Assembly (NCBI GenBank): GCA_019187085.1
Contig: JABARS010000006.1
Coordinates: forward strand, 72,894 to 136,893
Reading direction: 5' to 3'
From: Pseudorhodoplanes sp.
GTDB taxonomy: Bacteria; Pseudomonadota; Alphaproteobacteria; Rhizobiales; Xanthobacteraceae
Length of the DNA stretch: 64,000 bases
A model generated the notes under the pieces. It searched no databases and was not told where the DNA came from. It saw nothing but the letters and a program-made list of their open reading frames with translations. Positions 1 to 9,121 of this stretch are shown one piece after another. The position numbers and the translations under genes were made by a program. How positions within the stretch are numbered: the first letter of the stretch is position 1; every line of letters starts with the position of its first letter.

Positions 1-599
1 ACCGCCCCAATAATCACGGCGACGAAATCTGGATGGCGCGGCAGCAGCCGGCACATCGCCTCGACGAAAACGTCGGTGCCCTTCTGGGCGCGCACGCGAC
101 CGAAGCAGCCGATCGCATAGCGGCCGGGCAGACCGGTGGCCTTCAGCTCCGCTTCGCGGTCGCCGGGCGGGCGATAGCGTCCGGTGTCGACGCCGTGCAG
201 GATCACCGTCGCCGGAAAACGCAGATAGGATGCCGCCGCCTCGCTCGTCGCGATGATCGCGTTCATGCGCGCCATCAGAAATCGCGTGATCCATGTATGA
301 TGACGTTGCGCGGCCGATGTGAAGACGAGCCGCAGCGGCCAGCCGAGCCATTTGAACGCCAGGCCGGCCATCATCTCGGTGTTGCGGCGGGCGTGCCAGA
401 TCAGGGGCCGGCGCGGCCGGCGAAACCGCAAGGCAAGCAGGTCCCGCCCCGACAGCCTGCGGATGCCGGGCGGTGCATCGCTGCCGAACCAGCCGGCCGC
501 GATACGGCCTGCGATGCGCGGCGCCACCGTCCGATTCGTCGCGGTGACGCCCGAATAACGCCAATGCAGGTTGGGAATGATGACTTCTATGTCTTGCAC
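1..599 (-). CDS. Glycosyltransferase family 4, LpcC-like (C-terminus cut by window edge)
   Basis: Reading the complement from a GTG at 599 gives 199 codons that run off the window start. The N-terminus (VQDIEVIIPNLHWRYSGVTA) resembles, from memory, LpcC-type mannosyltransferases of rhizobial lipopolysaccharide core synthesis. Near residues 168-180 the motif GCFGRVRAQKGTD is the nucleotide-sugar-binding loop that opens the second Rossmann domain of GT4 enzymes. The acceptor and the E-x7-E region lie outside the window. The GTG is preceded by a GAGGCGG ribosome site. It is divergent from galE, which fits a polysaccharide role. Family is fairly certain; sugar and acceptor are not. Confidence 0.8.
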   Translation of the reverse strand, partial: MQDIEVIIPNLHWRYSGVTATNRTVAPRIAGRIAAGWFGSDAPPGIRRLSGRDLLALRFRRPRRPLIWHARRNTEMMAGLAFKWLGWPLRLVFTSAAQRHHTWITRFLMARMNAIIATSEAAASYLRFPATVILHGVDTGRYRPPGDREAELKATGLPGRYAIGCFGRVRAQKGTDVFVEAMCRLLPRHPDFVAVIIGA

Positions 600-745
600 G
601 CGAGCCGCCTCGAACCGTCGAAAACCGCGATTTGCCGGGTCATCTATACGATGCGTTAACGATAGCGGTAACCCTCCCGCCGCCGAAACATAACCTTCAT
701 ATTGCCGGGCTAACCAAGGTCCCGACTGGATCGGGACCGTCTCGC

Positions 746-1753
746 ATGTGCATTATGGTGACCGGAGGCTGCGGCTATATCGGCAGCCATATGGTGCACG
801 AACTCGTCGATGCCGGCGAGCAGGTGATCGTGCTCGACGATCTGTCGACCGGATTTCGCTCGGCCATCCCGCAGAGCGTGCCGCTCTATGTCGGCAATAC
901 CGGCGATGTCGGCCTCACCGGCGCCCTGATCGGCGCGCATCGTGTCAACGCCATCATCCATTTTGCGGCATCGATCGTGGTGCCGGAATCGGTGCGCGAT
1001 CCGCTTTATTATTACCACAACAACACGATGAACACCCGCTCGCTGCTGGAAAGCGCGATCAAGGGCGGCGTGAAGCATTTCATCTTCTCCTCGACCGCGG
1101 CCGTCTACGGAAACCCGGATCGCATCCCGGTGGCCGAGGATGCGCAGACGCACCCGATGTCGCCCTACGGCGCCTCCAAGCTGATGAGCGAGATCATGCT
1201 GCATGATGTCGCCGCCGCGCACGGGCTAAAATACGCGGTGCTGCGCTATTTCAATGTCGCAGGCGCCGACCCCGCCGGCCGCACCGGGCAGATGACCGTG
1301 GGCGCCACCCATCTCATCAAGGTCGGCGTCGAAGCCGCGCTCGGATTGCGCGCCAAGCTCGACGTGTACGGCACCAATTATCCGACGCCAGACGGCACCT
1401 GCATCCGCGACTATATCCATGTCAGCGATCTGGCCCGGGCACATTCGATGGCGCTTGCGCATCTGCGGCGTGGCGGCCGCAGCATGACGGTCAATTGCGG
1501 CTACGGACACGGCTATTCGGTGCTCGAGGTGATCGAGGCGGTCAAGCAGGTCAGCGGGCGGAACTTTGCGGTCGCGTACGCCGAGCGCCGCCCGGGCGAT
1601 CCCGCCGCGATCGTCGCCGACAGCGCCAAGATCCGAGCCGCGTTCGGCTGGGCGCCCCAGTTCGACGACCTGCCGACGATCGTGGGCCATGCGCTCGCCT
1701 GGGAAGCCAAGCTCGCCGCCGAGCGCGCGCTGCCGCTCGCCGCGCAGGCCTGA
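746..1753 (+). CDS. galE: UDP-glucose 4-epimerase
   Basis: Interconverts UDP-glucose and UDP-galactose, a cytosolic NAD-dependent extended-SDR reaction feeding polysaccharide synthesis. The 335-residue product starts MCIMVTGGCGYIGSH with the GxxGxxG NAD motif at residues 7-13, has the SST catalytic serine/threonine region at 115-117 and the YGASK catalytic Tyr141/Lys145 pair. Length matches GalE (330-340). The frame is open for about 38 codons upstream, but that stretch is not family-like, so ATG 746 is chosen; ATG 755 is the alternative. No clear Shine-Dalgarno precedes either. Divergent from an LPS-type glycosyltransferase, consistent with a sugar-nucleotide supply role. Confidence 0.9.
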   Translation: MCIMVTGGCGYIGSHMVHELVDAGEQVIVLDDLSTGFRSAIPQSVPLYVGNTGDVGLTGALIGAHRVNAIIHFAASIVVPESVRDPLYYYHNNTMNTRSLLESAIKGGVKHFIFSSTAAVYGNPDRIPVAEDAQTHPMSPYGASKLMSEIMLHDVAAAHGLKYAVLRYFNVAGADPAGRTGQMTVGATHLIKVGVEAALGLRAKLDVYGTNYPTPDGTCIRDYIHVSDLARAHSMALAHLRRGGRSMTVNCGYGHGYSVLEVIEAVKQVSGRNFAVAYAERRPGDPAAIVADSAKIRAAFGWAPQFDDLPTIVGHALAWEAKLAAERALPLAAQA

Positions 1754-1899
1754 CCAAGCTAGCTCCTTTTCATACTTGAATAATCTGGCACGGACGGGCA
1801 TGGAAGGCCCGGCTGCCCGGCGCGGCCGCCATGCCTGGATTCGGGCATCCGGACAACGGCCCAAAAGGCCCAAAAACAACCAGCATCGAAGGACCGTCA

Positions 1900-3708
1900 A
1901 TGCCCGGCACAGCCGACCACAATCCTGCCGCTGAGCAGAGTGCCTCCGCCCTGATCCGGCGTCTGGTGACCGAATACGGCCTGTCGCATTGGCGCCGCTA
2001 TGCCCTCGCCTTCTTGCTGATGGCGATCGGCGCCGGAACCACCGCGCTGACTGCCTATCTGATGGGCACCGTGGTCAACGAAGCCTATGTGAACCGCAGC
2101 TTCCCCGGCATCGTGTTCCTCGGCGTCATCACCGTGATCGTGTTCGCGGTCAAGGGTGCCTCCGGCTACGGCCATGCCGTCATCCTCTCGCGCATCGGCA
2201 ACCGCATCATCGCCGAGAACCAGCAGCGCATGTTCGACCGCCTGATGCGGCAGAATCTCGGCTTCTTCTCGCAGCGCCATTCCTCCGAATTCCTCGCGCG
2301 CCTGTCGACCGGCGCCAATTCCGCGACGCAGGTTCTCAACCTGCTGGTCACCGCGGTCGGCCGCGACCTGCTTTCGCTCATCGGTCTTGCCGCCGTGATG
2401 GTGATCCAGGACCCGGTCATGTCGCTGTTCGCGTTCGTCATCGCGCCGCCGGCATTGTGGATCGTGCGCAAGCTCGTGCGGCGCGTGCGCACGATCGCAA
2501 AGAACCAGTTCACCGGCGGCACCCGCCTGTTCGAGACGATGCAGGAGACGATCCAGGGCATCCGCATCGTCAAGACATTCACGCTCGAAGACGAGATGCG
2601 CGAGCGCATGCGCAAGAACATCGCCGACGTCGAGCACGAGGCCAACAAGCTGGCGCGCGTTTCCAACCGCTCCAGCCCGCTGATGGAGACACTCGGCGGC
2701 ATCGCGATCGCGCTCGGCGTCACCTATGGCGGCTATCGCACGATCGAAACCGGCGCGACGCCGGGTGAATTTTTCTCCTTCATCACCGCGTTCCTGCTTG
2801 CTTACGAACCCGCCAAGCGGCTGGCACGGCTAAACATCGATCTCAATGCCGGCCTCGTCGGCGTGCGCATCCTGTTCGACATCATCGATGCCCCGCCGAG
2901 CGAGCCGGAGGACGGTAACCGCCCAGCGCTGCGCATGCAGCAAGGGCGCGTGGAGTTTTCCAGGGTCGAGTTCGGCTACCGGCCGGGCGAACCGGTGCTG
3001 CGCCAGACCTCGTTCGTTGCCGAGCCCGGCAAGACCACGGCTTTGGTCGGGACCTCAGGCGGCGGAAAGTCGACGATCTTCAACCTCATCCTGCGCCTTT
3101 ACGAGGTGCAGGCAGGTACGATCTCCATCGACGGGCAGAACGTCGCCGAGGTCTCGCGGTATTCCCTGCGGCAGCAGATCGGCTATGTCGGACAGGACGT
3201 CTTCCTGTTTCGCGGCTCGATCCGCGACAACATCGCGTTCGGAAAACCGGGTGCGAGCGAGAAGGAAATCGTCGATGCCGCGCGGGCGGCCAATGCGCAC
3301 GATTTCATCATGTCGTTCCCCGGCGGTTACGACACCTCGGTCGGCGAGCACGGCCTGCAGCTTTCCGGCGGGCAGCGCCAGCGCATCGCGATCGCCCGCG
3401 CGCTGATCAAGGACGCCCATCTGATCCTGCTTGACGAGGCGACCGCCGCGCTTGATTCGGAATCCGAGCGCCAGGTTCAGGATGCCATCGCCCGCCTGAC
3501 ACAGGGGCGCACGACAATCGTGATCGCCCACCGCCTGCATACTGTCGCGCATGCCGACAATATTCTCGTCATCGAGGACGGCCGCGTCTCGGAATCCGGC
3601 CGTCACGAGGAGCTGGTCCGCAAGGGCGGCCGCTATGCGGCGCTCTACCGGCTCCAGCTCAAGGACGAGCAGCCGGAGCAGAAGGTCGCCGCCATTGCCT
3701 CTGCGTGA
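1900..3708 (+). CDS. ABC exporter half-transporter (MsbA/lipid A-export-like)
   Basis: A 602-residue fused permease-ATPase. Residues about 35-320 carry the six hydrophobic segments of a type IV ABC exporter; the C-terminal ATPase has Walker A GTSGGGKST near 384-392, signature LSGGQRQR near 488, Walker B LILLDEA near 508-514 and the H-loop IAHR near 543. The homodimer would sit in the inner membrane and export a lipid or other hydrophobic substrate. ATG 1900 has an AAGGA site about 8 bases upstream; the frame extends upstream without family resemblance. Location beside galE and an LPS-type glycosyltransferase suggests envelope lipid or polysaccharide export, but the substrate cannot be read from sequence. 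Confidence 0.88.
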   Translation: MPGTADHNPAAEQSASALIRRLVTEYGLSHWRRYALAFLLMAIGAGTTALTAYLMGTVVNEAYVNRSFPGIVFLGVITVIVFAVKGASGYGHAVILSRIGNRIIAENQQRMFDRLMRQNLGFFSQRHSSEFLARLSTGANSATQVLNLLVTAVGRDLLSLIGLAAVMVIQDPVMSLFAFVIAPPALWIVRKLVRRVRTIAKNQFTGGTRLFETMQETIQGIRIVKTFTLEDEMRERMRKNIADVEHEANKLARVSNRSSPLMETLGGIAIALGVTYGGYRTIETGATPGEFFSFITAFLLAYEPAKRLARLNIDLNAGLVGVRILFDIIDAPPSEPEDGNRPALRMQQGRVEFSRVEFGYRPGEPVLRQTSFVAEPGKTTALVGTSGGGKSTIFNLILRLYEVQAGTISIDGQNVAEVSRYSLRQQIGYVGQDVFLFRGSIRDNIAFGKPGASEKEIVDAARAANAHDFIMSFPGGYDTSVGEHGLQLSGGQRQRIAIARALIKDAHLILLDEATAALDSESERQVQDAIARLTQGRTTIVIAHRLHTVAHADNILVIEDGRVSESGRHEELVRKGGRYAALYRLQLKDEQPEQKVAAIASA

Positions 3709-3833
3709 GCGGACACGCGACCGGTGATTTGATCCGCGGGCGCGGTATGCTATGCGGACGTTGCAATCTGCGACGTCCTCCTGCCTGAACACTGAACCGT
3801 CCCAGAATCGGATCGCCCAAAATCGGATCGCCC

Positions 3834-4544
3834 ATGAGTGCCGATGCCAGCAAGTACGTGATTGCACCCCCGCCGCAGGCCGCCATCAGGGTCAAGGGCA
3901 GCGACAAGCTCTTTCCCGTGCGCCGCATCTGGTGCGTGGGCCGTAACTATATCGAGCATATCCGCGAGATGGGGCAGGACGAACGCGCTCCGCCGTTCTT
4001 TTTCGCCAAGCCGGCCGACGCGATTGTCCACGATGGCGGCGTCGTCCCCTATCCGCCGCTGACCAAGGATATGCACCACGAAGTCGAGATGGTCGTGGCG
4101 CTGAAGTCCGGCGGCAGCGATATCAAGCCGGAAAAGGCCAACGACTGCGTCTGGGGCTACGGCGTCGGCATCGACCTGACGCGCCGCGACCTGCAGATCG
4201 CCTCGCGCGAGATCAAGCGGCCGTGGGAAATCGGCAAGGCCTTCGACGCTTCGGCCCCCTGTGGCGCACTCGTTCCTACCTCCGAAATCGGCCACCCCGC
4301 CAAGGGACGCATTGCCCTGAAAGTGAATGGCGCCGTGAAGCAGGAAGGCGATCTCAACCAGATGATCTGGAACGTTCCGGAGACGATCTGGAAACTGTCG
4401 GAGATGGTCGAGCTTGCGGCTGGCGACATCATCATGACCGGCACGCCGGCCGGCGTCGGTGCGCTTGTACCCGGCGACAAGGTCGAATGCGAGATCGAGG
4501 GCGTCGGCACGCTGACGGTCACGATCGGAAAACCGAAAGCCTGA
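3834..4544 (+). CDS. Fumarylacetoacetate hydrolase-family protein, fumarylpyruvate hydrolase-like
   Basis: A 236-residue FAH-fold enzyme. The opening RRIWCVGRNYIEHIREMG and PPFFFAKPADA match the fumarylpyruvate hydrolase (NagK-type) branch better than the tyrosine-pathway enzyme. The metal-binding HHEVEMVV lies near residues 81-88 and GTPAGVG near the C-terminus. Fumarylpyruvate hydrolase cleaves the gentisate-pathway intermediate to fumarate and pyruvate in the cytosol. The start codon sits in the second copy of a direct repeat (AATCGGATCGCCCA at 3806-3819 and 3821-3834), and no good ribosome site is visible. It converges on a glutathione transferase gene; gentisate dioxygenase is not nearby, so the pathway assignment is inference. 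Confidence 0.8.
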   Translation: MSADASKYVIAPPPQAAIRVKGSDKLFPVRRIWCVGRNYIEHIREMGQDERAPPFFFAKPADAIVHDGGVVPYPPLTKDMHHEVEMVVALKSGGSDIKPEKANDCVWGYGVGIDLTRRDLQIASREIKRPWEIGKAFDASAPCGALVPTSEIGHPAKGRIALKVNGAVKQEGDLNQMIWNVPETIWKLSEMVELAAGDIIMTGTPAGVGALVPGDKVECEIEGVGTLTVTIGKPKA

Positions 4545-4591
4545 CGTCAGCGGCCGCAATATGCGCGCACGGCAATAATCCGATTGCGACT

Positions 4592-4623
4592 GGGGCGGCT
4601 CCTCACCGCCCCGTTTCGCTTTT
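4592..4623 (+). terminator. Intrinsic terminator between convergent genes
   Basis: A perfect 7-bp GC stem (GGGGCGG at 4592-4598, CCGCCCC at 4606-4612) with a 7-base loop is followed by GTTTCGCTTTT. It lies in the gap between the FAH gene (ends 4544) and the leftward transferase gene (ends 4633), so it would end rightward transcription. Confidence 0.65.
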
Positions 4624-4632
4624 CAGGCGCGC

Positions 4633-5250
4633 TCACGCCGCGGGCTTGATCAGGCCTTCGGCTTTCATCGCCTCGTGCACCATCGGACGCGCAGCAACGC
4701 GCTCACGGAACGCCTTCACGTTCGGCCATTCGGCGAGGTCGATCTTGTGCAGGCGCGCCCAGTTGAGCACGACGAACAGATAGGCGTCCGCCACGCTGAA
4801 GCGGTCGCCGAGCAGATACTGTTTGCCGGCCAGGTGCCGGTCGAGCAGGGCGAACGCCTTGAGGATATTGTTCTTGGCGATCGTCTTGTAGTCTTCGGGC
4901 GTATCCGGCTTGAACAGCGGCGTGAATTGCTTGTGGATCTCGGCGACCACGAAATTCAGCCATTCGAGCACCCGGTAGCGCTCCATCGTTCCGGGGGCGG
5001 GCATCAGGCCAGTTTCCGGCCTGCAATCGGCGATGTACTGGACGATGGCCGGTCCTTCGGTGAGAATCTGTCCGTCGTCGAGCTGCAGCGTAGGCACCAT
5101 GCCCTTCGGATTGACGCTCCAGAAATCGGTCCCGCTTGCGGTCTTCTTGGCCTTGTTGTCGACCCGTTCCAGATCGAACGGCAGCCCGGCCTCGCGCAGA
5201 ACGATGTGCGGCGACAGCGAGCAGGCGCCGGGCGAATAATAAAGCTTCAT
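4633..5250 (-). CDS. gstA: Glutathione S-transferase, beta class
   Basis: A 205-residue soluble enzyme that conjugates glutathione to electrophiles. Residues 1-80 form the thioredoxin-like glutathione site beginning MKLYYSPGACSLSPHIVLRE; Cys10 is the beta-class mixed-disulfide cysteine. The substructure TEGPAIVQYIAD is the usual Glu-Gly/Ala glutathione contact, followed by an all-helical domain to residue 205. Length is typical. ATG at 5250 is chosen because the fold begins exactly there. Its pairing with an FAH-like hydrolase recalls gentisate clusters with GST-fold maleylpyruvate isomerase, but this is beta class rather than the zeta-class Ser/Cys motif, so detoxification is more likely. 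Confidence 0.85.
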   Translation of the reverse strand: MKLYYSPGACSLSPHIVLREAGLPFDLERVDNKAKKTASGTDFWSVNPKGMVPTLQLDDGQILTEGPAIVQYIADCRPETGLMPAPGTMERYRVLEWLNFVVAEIHKQFTPLFKPDTPEDYKTIAKNNILKAFALLDRHLAGKQYLLGDRFSVADAYLFVVLNWARLHKIDLAEWPNVKAFRERVAARPMVHEAMKAEGLIKPAA

Positions 5251-5551
5251 GAACGTCCCCGATTTTATGCAGAAGATGAGGTGAATTGCCGTCTTCAATG
5301 CGATGGCATGGATGACCAAACGCTGTGCCATGAAGGCGCGCGGGAAAACGCCCGTCAAGACGTGGCGGAACATGGGGTGCAATCGGCCCAGCCTTCGCAC
5401 GACGGCCTTGAGGTTAAATCCAGCGCAGCCAGCCATCCAACACGGGCCTGCCATGACATCCCGCCGGAACTAACACCGCAGCCGGGTAAACGGAACCCCG
5501 GCCCGTCTCGTGCGTTCTCCGCGCACGATGCCATTTCCTGGAGCCAGATCC

Positions 5552-5800
5552 ATGGCCGCCACCCCTTCCCGCAACGCGATCGCGGTCGTCGTCGAGCCGC
5601 AGCCCTACGGCGACGTGACGCTTATGCCCTGCGGGGCAACGGGACGAGCGGAAGCGGAACTGGCGCGCGCCATGGCGACCGCGATAACGGACACCGGCCC
5701 CTCATCGGGCTCGGAGGCGTTGCGGATATTGCGCCGTGCCTTTCCCGATTCCCCGCTCGCGGTTCGCGTGGCCGCCCTCGACGCGATGATGCGCCGATAA
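5552..5800 (+). CDS. Small conserved-looking protein of unknown function
   Basis: An 82-residue reading frame beginning MAATPSRNAIAVVVEPQP, with a GGAG site 9 bases before the ATG. It contains no cysteine pairs beyond one Cys, no membrane segment and no recognisable motif; the C-terminal half (SEALRILRRAFPDSPLAVRV) looks like an amphipathic helical unit. Codon use is like the neighbours. It ends two bases before the convergent livF stop. I do not recognise the family and assign no function. Confidence 0.5.
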   Translation: MAATPSRNAIAVVVEPQPYGDVTLMPCGATGRAEAELARAMATAITDTGPSSGSEALRILRRAFPDSPLAVRVAALDAMMRR

Positions 5801-5802
5801 GA

Positions 5803-6507
5803 CTACATGCCGAGATAGGCCTGCCGGACACGGTCGTCGGCGAGCAGCTCTTTGCCGGTTCCCGATAGCGTGACACGGCCGTTTTCCAGCACATAGGCAC
5901 GGGCGGCGAGCCGCAGCGACACCGCAACGTTCTGCTCGACCAGCACACAGGTGAGGCCTTCGCGGTTGAGGTCGCGAATGGTGGCCAGCACCTGCTGCAC
6001 AACGGTGGGCGCAAGGCCGAGCGAGGGTTCATCGAACATCACAAGTTCCGGCGCGCCCATCAGGCAGCGGCCGATCGCCAGCATCTGCTGCTCCCCGCCC
6101 GATAATGTTCCTGCGGCCTGGGACAGACGCTCGCGCAGGCGCGGGAACAGGTCGAGCACGCGCTCGCGGTTGCGTTCGCGCGTTGCGCGCGCGCGCGGCA
6201 ACATGGCGCCCATGTCGAGATTTTCCGACACCGACAGCGTGGGGAAGACTTGGCGGCCTTCCGCCACCTGCCCGATCCCCAGATCGCAAACCTTGTAGCT
6301 CGGCGCACCCGCGATATCGAGGCCGCGAAAATGGATCTGCCCGCGCGCCGGGCGATTGATGCCGGCAATGGTGCGGATGAGGGACGTCTTGCCGGCACCG
6401 TTGGCGCCGACGATGGCGACGATCGAGCCTTCCGCCACTTCCAGCGATACGCCGTCGAGCGCCTGCGCATCGCCGTAGAAAACATCGAGACCGGAGACTT
6501 TCAGCAT
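5803..6507 (-). CDS. livF: Branched-chain amino acid-type ABC transporter ATPase LivF
   Basis: A 234-residue ATPase of the high-affinity importer encoded with livG, livM and livH. Walker A GANGAGKTS is at residues 34-42, the signature LSGGEQQM near 135-142, and Walker B LVMFDEPSLGL follows. It forms the cytoplasmic ATPase pair with LivG. The start overlaps the livG stop (TGATG), indicating translational coupling in a leftward operon whose first gene is the substrate-binding protein at 10436. The actual substrate may be an amino acid or an aromatic acid; the sequence does not decide. Confidence 0.88.
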   Translation of the reverse strand: MLKVSGLDVFYGDAQALDGVSLEVAEGSIVAIVGANGAGKTSLIRTIAGINRPARGQIHFRGLDIAGAPSYKVCDLGIGQVAEGRQVFPTLSVSENLDMGAMLPRARATRERNRERVLDLFPRLRERLSQAAGTLSGGEQQMLAIGRCLMGAPELVMFDEPSLGLAPTVVQQVLATIRDLNREGLTCVLVEQNVAVSLRLAARAYVLENGRVTLSGTGKELLADDRVRQAYLGM

Positions 6508-7235
6508 CAGCCGACGGCCTCCGCACCGAGATAGGACTGCACGACGGCAGGGTCACGGACCACCTCGTCCGGCCGCCCTTCCGCGATGGCCGCCCCGTGA
6601 TGCAGCACCATGACGCGCGAAGCGAGCGCCATCACCGCGCGCATGACGTGCTCGATCAAAAGAACGGTGACGCGGTGCTCCTGGTTCAGGCGCTGGAGCG
6701 CCGCGACCATGCGGTCGGTCTCGGTCGGGCGCAGCCCGGCCATCACCTCGTCGAGCAGCAAAAGTTTCGGCTCGGTGGCGATCGCGCGCGCGACCTCCAG
6801 CCGCTTGCGGTCCGGAAGCGTCAATTCCGACGCCAGCCGATGGCGCCTATCATAGAGATCGAAGCGATTCAGAATTCCATATGACGATTCGCGCGCGTCA
6901 CGCAGCCCGTGATGGCGCAGCAACGCGCCGACGATCACGTTGTCCTCGACCGAGAGCGCCGGGAACGGTCGCACGATCTGGAAGGTCCGGCCGACGCCGG
7001 CGCGGCAGACCTGATCCGGCGTCTTGCCGTCGAGCCGCTGGCCGGCAAATTCGATCTGGCCCTGATCGGGCTGATAGACGCCGGCAACCATGTTGAACAG
7101 CGTCGTCTTCCCCGCGCCGTTCGGGCCGATCACGGCGAAAATCTCGCCTTCGGCAACCTCGAGACTGACATTGTCGACGGCGAGGAGACCGCGGAAGCGC
7201 TTGGTGACGCCCTGTACGGAAAGAAGCGCGCTCAT
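6507..7235 (-). CDS. livG: Branched-chain amino acid-type ABC transporter ATPase LivG
   Basis: A 242-residue ATPase starting MSALLSVQGVTKRFRG. Walker A GPNGAGKTT lies at residues 37-45 and Walker B LLLLDEVMAGL is intact, with the LivG-specific long form of the helical domain. The signature region reads LTLPDRKRLEVARA instead of LSxGxxR, a degenerate form I recall from a LivG subgroup. With LivF degenerate on one side only, one ATP site of the heterodimer may be weak. Its start overlaps the livM stop by 4 bases (ATGA) and its stop overlaps livF. Confidence 0.88.
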   Translation of the reverse strand: MSALLSVQGVTKRFRGLLAVDNVSLEVAEGEIFAVIGPNGAGKTTLFNMVAGVYQPDQGQIEFAGQRLDGKTPDQVCRAGVGRTFQIVRPFPALSVEDNVIVGALLRHHGLRDARESSYGILNRFDLYDRRHRLASELTLPDRKRLEVARAIATEPKLLLLDEVMAGLRPTETDRMVAALQRLNQEHRVTVLLIEHVMRAVMALASRVMVLHHGAAIAEGRPDEVVRDPAVVQSYLGAEAVG

Positions 7236-8236
7236 GACCGACGCTCCCTGATCCCGAGGACGCGCGCAACCCACGGCCAGACACCGTGCGGCAACACGAT
7301 CACGACGAACAGCAGGCACAATCCGTAAAAGACCTGCTTGACGCCCGGAATGTCCACCCCGAACTTGTACAAGATGGCGTGCATGGACTCCGACAATCCC
7401 GTGAGCAGAAATGCGCCGAGGACCGGACCGAACAGCGTACCGATGCCGCCGATGATCGGCGCCAGGATCAGTTCGATCGAACGCGAAATATGGAAAACCT
7501 GTTCCGGAAACAGGTTGTTGTAGAAGAAGGCGAAGAACACCCCGGCAAGCGACGTCATGCCGGCCGACAGGATCACCGCAAACATCTTGTAGCGGAAGGT
7601 ATCGATGCCGATGGCGCGCGCCGCCTCTTCGTCTTCGCGGATGGCGAGCCAGAAATAGCCGATCCGGCCCGTCAGCAGCAGACGGCAGATGACGAACGCA
7701 CCGACCGTCATCGTCAGGATCAGATAATAGAACATCATCGGCTTGCCGCGCAGGTTCCACAGATCGCTGACCGAATAGTTCGCCACCGGGAGAAAGAAAC
7801 CACTCGAACCGCCAACCCAGCTGAAATGGTCGAAGCCGACCCGAGCGAACTCCGCGAACGCAATCGTCAGGATGGCGAAATAGACTCCGCCGACGCGAAA
7901 GCGGAAGGCGAGAAAGCCAATGATCGCTCCACCGATGATAGCGATCGGGATCGCGGCGAGAATGCCGATCCAGGGCGAGACGCCGAAATGCACATACAAG
8001 GCGGCGGTCGTATAGGCGCCGAGCCCGACATAAAGCGCGTGGCCGAGCGAAAGCTGGCCCGCGAAGCCCATCATGATGTTCCACGCCTGGCCGGTATAGG
8101 CGTAATAGAGGATGATGATCAGAACGGTCAGCAGATAATCGTTGACCAGAAACGGCGCGGCCACCAGCACCCCCAGCAGCAGACCGCCGAGGACGAGCGC
8201 ACGCGCAGGGACGCCTTCGAACAATTGCCCGATCAT
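7232..8236 (-). CDS. livM: Branched-chain amino acid-type ABC transporter permease LivM
   Basis: A 334-residue inner-membrane permease with about nine to ten hydrophobic segments between residues 10 and 320. GFAGQLSLGHALYVGLGAY is the hallmark of the LivM family, and the cytoplasmic coupling loop around REDEEAARAIGID is present. It pairs with LivH to form the translocation channel. The ATG overlaps the livH stop and the stop overlaps livG, both ATGA-type, so the four genes are translationally coupled. Confidence 0.88.
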   Translation of the reverse strand: MIGQLFEGVPARALVLGGLLLGVLVAAPFLVNDYLLTVLIIILYYAYTGQAWNIMMGFAGQLSLGHALYVGLGAYTTAALYVHFGVSPWIGILAAIPIAIIGGAIIGFLAFRFRVGGVYFAILTIAFAEFARVGFDHFSWVGGSSGFFLPVANYSVSDLWNLRGKPMMFYYLILTMTVGAFVICRLLLTGRIGYFWLAIREDEEAARAIGIDTFRYKMFAVILSAGMTSLAGVFFAFFYNNLFPEQVFHISRSIELILAPIIGGIGTLFGPVLGAFLLTGLSESMHAILYKFGVDIPGVKQVFYGLCLLFVVIVLPHGVWPWVARVLGIRERRS

Positions 8237-9105
8237 GTCGTCCTCTTGCCCATGATGCCTTGCGGGCGGAACAGAAGTACGAGTACAAGCAGGGCGAAGG
8301 CGAACATGCTCTTGGCGGAAGGCGTGAACAGAAGACCAGCCATCGCCTCGGTAAAGCCGATCAGGATCCCGCCGAGAAGCGCGCCCGGCATCGATCCGAG
8401 GCCGCCGGTAATCACGATGATGAACGCGAGCAGCGTATAGGCCGGTCCGAGCGCCGGCGTCACGTCGATGATCAGCACCAGCATCGCCCCGGCCGCACCG
8501 ACGCAGGCCGCGCCGATCCCGAACGTCAACGCGTAAAGACGCTTCACGTCGAGGCCGACCACAAGCGCGCCGACATAATTGTCGGCGCAGGCACGGATCG
8601 CCTGCCCGATATAGGTGAAGCGGAAGAAGGCAAAGAGGATCGCCGAGACCAGCACCGCCGCGCCGCCGGCATAGACCTTGGTCGCGTCGACGATCAACGG
8701 GCCGACCAGGAAGCTGTCGAACGCGTAGCTGGTCTGGACGTTCTTGGCGTCGGGCCCGAAAATGATCAGCAGCACGTTGACCATGATCAGCGCGATCGCG
8801 ACCAGCAGCATGAACTGGCTGTGCTCGGGGCGATTGATGAAGGGATTGATCAGGCTCGCCTGCAGCGCATATCCGAACACGAACAGCACCGCCGCGATCG
8901 GCACCATCATGACGAGCGGATCCAGCTTGAAGGCGGAGAATATCACGATGGCGATATACATGCCGATCGTCATCATTTCGCCATGCGCGAAATTAACGAT
9001 CCGGATAACGCCAAAAATGACCGACAAGCCGAGCGCCATCAGTCCGTAGACGAGGCCGGTCAGGATGCCGCTGATGGCAACGTTCAGGTAGATTTCTGCG
9101 GGCAC
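8233..9105 (-). CDS. livH: Branched-chain amino acid-type ABC transporter permease LivH
   Basis: A 290-residue, very hydrophobic permease. The N-terminal GILTGLVYGLMALGLSVIFG and VNFAHGEMMTIGMY segments are diagnostic for LivH; the coupling helix region IRACADNYVGALVVGLDVKR is present. It forms the membrane channel with LivM. It follows the substrate-binding protein gene after a 71-base gap that contains a strong stem-loop, and overlaps livM by 4 bases. Confidence 0.88.
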   Translation of the reverse strand: MPAEIYLNVAISGILTGLVYGLMALGLSVIFGVIRIVNFAHGEMMTIGMYIAIVIFSAFKLDPLVMMVPIAAVLFVFGYALQASLINPFINRPEHSQFMLLVAIALIMVNVLLIIFGPDAKNVQTSYAFDSFLVGPLIVDATKVYAGGAAVLVSAILFAFFRFTYIGQAIRACADNYVGALVVGLDVKRLYALTFGIGAACVGAAGAMLVLIIDVTPALGPAYTLLAFIIVITGGLGSMPGALLGGILIGFTEAMAGLLFTPSAKSMFAFALLVLVLLFRPQGIMGKRTT

Positions 9106-9121
9106 GAAATGGTCCTGTCAT

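Noticed and set aside
33..659. Long rightward open frame over the window start (208 codons)
   Set aside because: The complement encodes an unmistakable family 4 glycosyltransferase there; this frame is a GC-rich shadow with basic, low-complexity product.
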